DNA of 64,000 nt from Lichenostomus cassidix. Its lineage: Eukaryota > Chordata > Aves > Passeriformes > Meliphagidae. A program made the translations under genes and the position numbers. Below the pieces are notes generated by a model. The model was given only the letters and a program-made list of their open reading frames with translations. It was not told the DNA's origin and did no database searches. Below are positions 62,344-64,000 of this stretch, piece after piece (positions within the stretch are counted from its first letter, which is position 1; the number at the start of each line of letters is the position of its first letter). The stretch lies in the NCBI GenBank assembly GCA_008360975.2, contig CM039179.1, positions 50,760,561 to 50,824,560 of the forward strand, in the 5' to 3' direction.

Positions 62344-64000
62344 GAAAAGTAGTAGAAATTATTTCACTAAAAAAAACAGTATTACTATACAGAGTTGTTA
62401 CAAATACAAAGCTCTGAAATTCAGGAAGAGAATATTACAGTCATGTATATTTCCTGGTTTCAAATCCAGCGTGATATTGGCTTCAGATGGGTATAAGAAT
62501 AGCAATAACAACAAGGAACTAATTTTTTTTAACATTTAAATTTAAGAATAATTAAATAGAATATACAGATGAAAACATTTATAAATTACACTTTTACTGA
62601 AAGTGTCATCAGGTTGAATAATAACCAGGATAGTATAGAGTCAGCCCAGCTTCCAATTTTGTTCATACAGACTATATAAAGAGTAAAGGTTAACCTGTGG
62701 ACTGTAAACTATATTCTAATTATAAGAGTACATAAATCAATAAGCCCTCCAGGGTATAAATGATGGTAGAGAAACACAGCACATGACAAAGCAGGAACCA
62801 AGAGCAACATAATGATTAAAAGGCCTAACAGCATCTTAGAGTGAACAAAGGGAGACATAATATTGGCCTGATCTAGCTTATTTTGTTGGCCAAAGCAGAG
62901 GATTTGAGTGTGTAAATGTGTAAGCAGCCAAGTAGTCCTAAAAACTATTAAATACATTTCTTTTCTACACTATGGTCTCATAAATCAGGTTGTACATCAA
63001 CTCTAGGGTAAGTATGACTACATTGCATAGGAAGAAAAAAAAAATTCTGTCCTTGGCTAGATAGCTTAGGTCCCTTGTTTATATCTAAATAAAACCAGCT
63101 TTTAGTTGGTTTTGTAGAGGGGGATCTGTATCTCTGTACTATCTCAAGAAAGCAAGTCCTAAAGATGGAAAACTGTTTGAGACAGAAATATGAAAGTATC
63201 TTTAATGTCCATTGCTTCATGAAGGTCTAGGCCCAGTTCAGACACCAAACACAGGCATCTAGAATTGAATGTTATTTGGGACCTTAACCTATTTTTGCTG
63301 GATTTCAATCATTACTCCAAAGGACATAGATCTCCTGTAAGTCTTATATTTTACCTTCTGTCTTACATGCACGTCTTCAGTTTCTGGGATGTTTCAGAAG
63401 GCTATGAGCTGCCTTCATGTGGGTGGCTGAATAGGACCTCTCTTTCATTGGTGCCTGTTAGAAAACCTGTGCGGTGTTTTGTAAGGAGTATGAGTTAAGC
63501 ATAGAGCTATGAAAACTGGCTATGCAAACCTATCCAGTAGCTATCATTCTGTACTAAGTGATATACCCTCCACAGTAATTTCCATAAATCTTAGAATGCA
63601 TAAAATATACTGATATTCTATGGTGTTTTTACAGTGAATTTGGGAAAATTTGTGCCTGTACCATTCAAAGGGAAGTGAGAGACATTATGAGGAGAGTAAG
63701 TATACAATGCAACATTAGCTGAAAATAGAGATGGAAAATTATACTGAGCTAAGACCGAATTTCATCTTTAAGAGAACATTTTTCAATTTTTTTAAAATAT
63801 AAATATAATTTCTATTACAAACTTCAAAGGATGCAGATAAATTAAATTCAACATGGATGAATTGCCTACTCAAGGCTACAGAATTAACTAGTCAAAAATA
63901 TTTGCTATGTGAGTAAGCCATCAAGTTTTAAGGGATGGGTTCAGGGGCCTTATCTCTGCTACAGGACTAATTATGTTATTATATTCATGGTATTATATTG
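62344..64000. other. AT-rich non-coding DNA, no gene seen
   Basis: No gene or named repeat is recognised up to the window end. Confidence 0.55.

Noticed and set aside
61970..62539. Longest open frame in the window (189 codons, +)
   Set aside because: It is held open by the AAGGG array, which reads GREGK repeats with no stop codon. The flanking residues match no protein.

Overview
The window is nuclear DNA from a bird. The evidence is six decayed CR1 LINE fragments, several carrying the CR1 3' end with its ATTCTATG-type octamers, plus one degraded LTR that matches the common avian ERVL-type LTR from memory. There are no Alu, B1 or L1 elements and no bacterial gene structure. Most of the sequence is AT-rich, non-coding and dense with short chance open frames. 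I found no confident protein-coding gene, tRNA, rRNA or CRISPR array. It is best read as intergenic or intronic DNA from a gene-poor region.

Layout. 1-17.9 kb: AT-rich single-copy DNA with a triple POU octamer cluster near 6.8 kb, an 11-bp hairpin near 10.2 kb, a G-rich run near 12.6 kb and a perfect 19-bp hairpin near 16.1 kb. 18-20.7 kb: a CR1 3' end (+) and a longer CR1 piece (-). 23.1-25.9 kb: a stretch that looks like a terminal exon with a long 3' UTR on the + strand (acceptor-like site, locally more CpG, two poly(A) signals); the gene is not identified. 26-33 kb: another CR1 fragment, an AAT microsatellite and a long A/C-only tract. 38 kb: a perfect 17-bp hairpin and a CA microsatellite. 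43.2-44.5 kb: an unrecognised minus-strand open frame and a CR1 fragment. 47 kb: a sharply GC-rich block. 48.4-49.7 kb: the longest CR1 copy, with recognisable reverse transcriptase remains and a perfect in-frame 39-bp tandem duplication. 55-58.8 kb: a coiled-coil-like minus-strand exon candidate, the ERVL-type LTR, a GC/CpG-enriched block of unknown origin and a CR1 tail. 62.26 kb: a 16-unit AAGGG pentanucleotide array.

The most useful leads are the possible 3' UTR at 23-26 kb, the octamer cluster at 6.8 kb, the three perfect short-loop hairpins, the in-frame duplication inside CR1, and the two GC-rich blocks of unknown origin. None amounts to a demonstrated new system. All functional calls on the non-repeat parts are inference and depend on cross-species alignment or transcript data.
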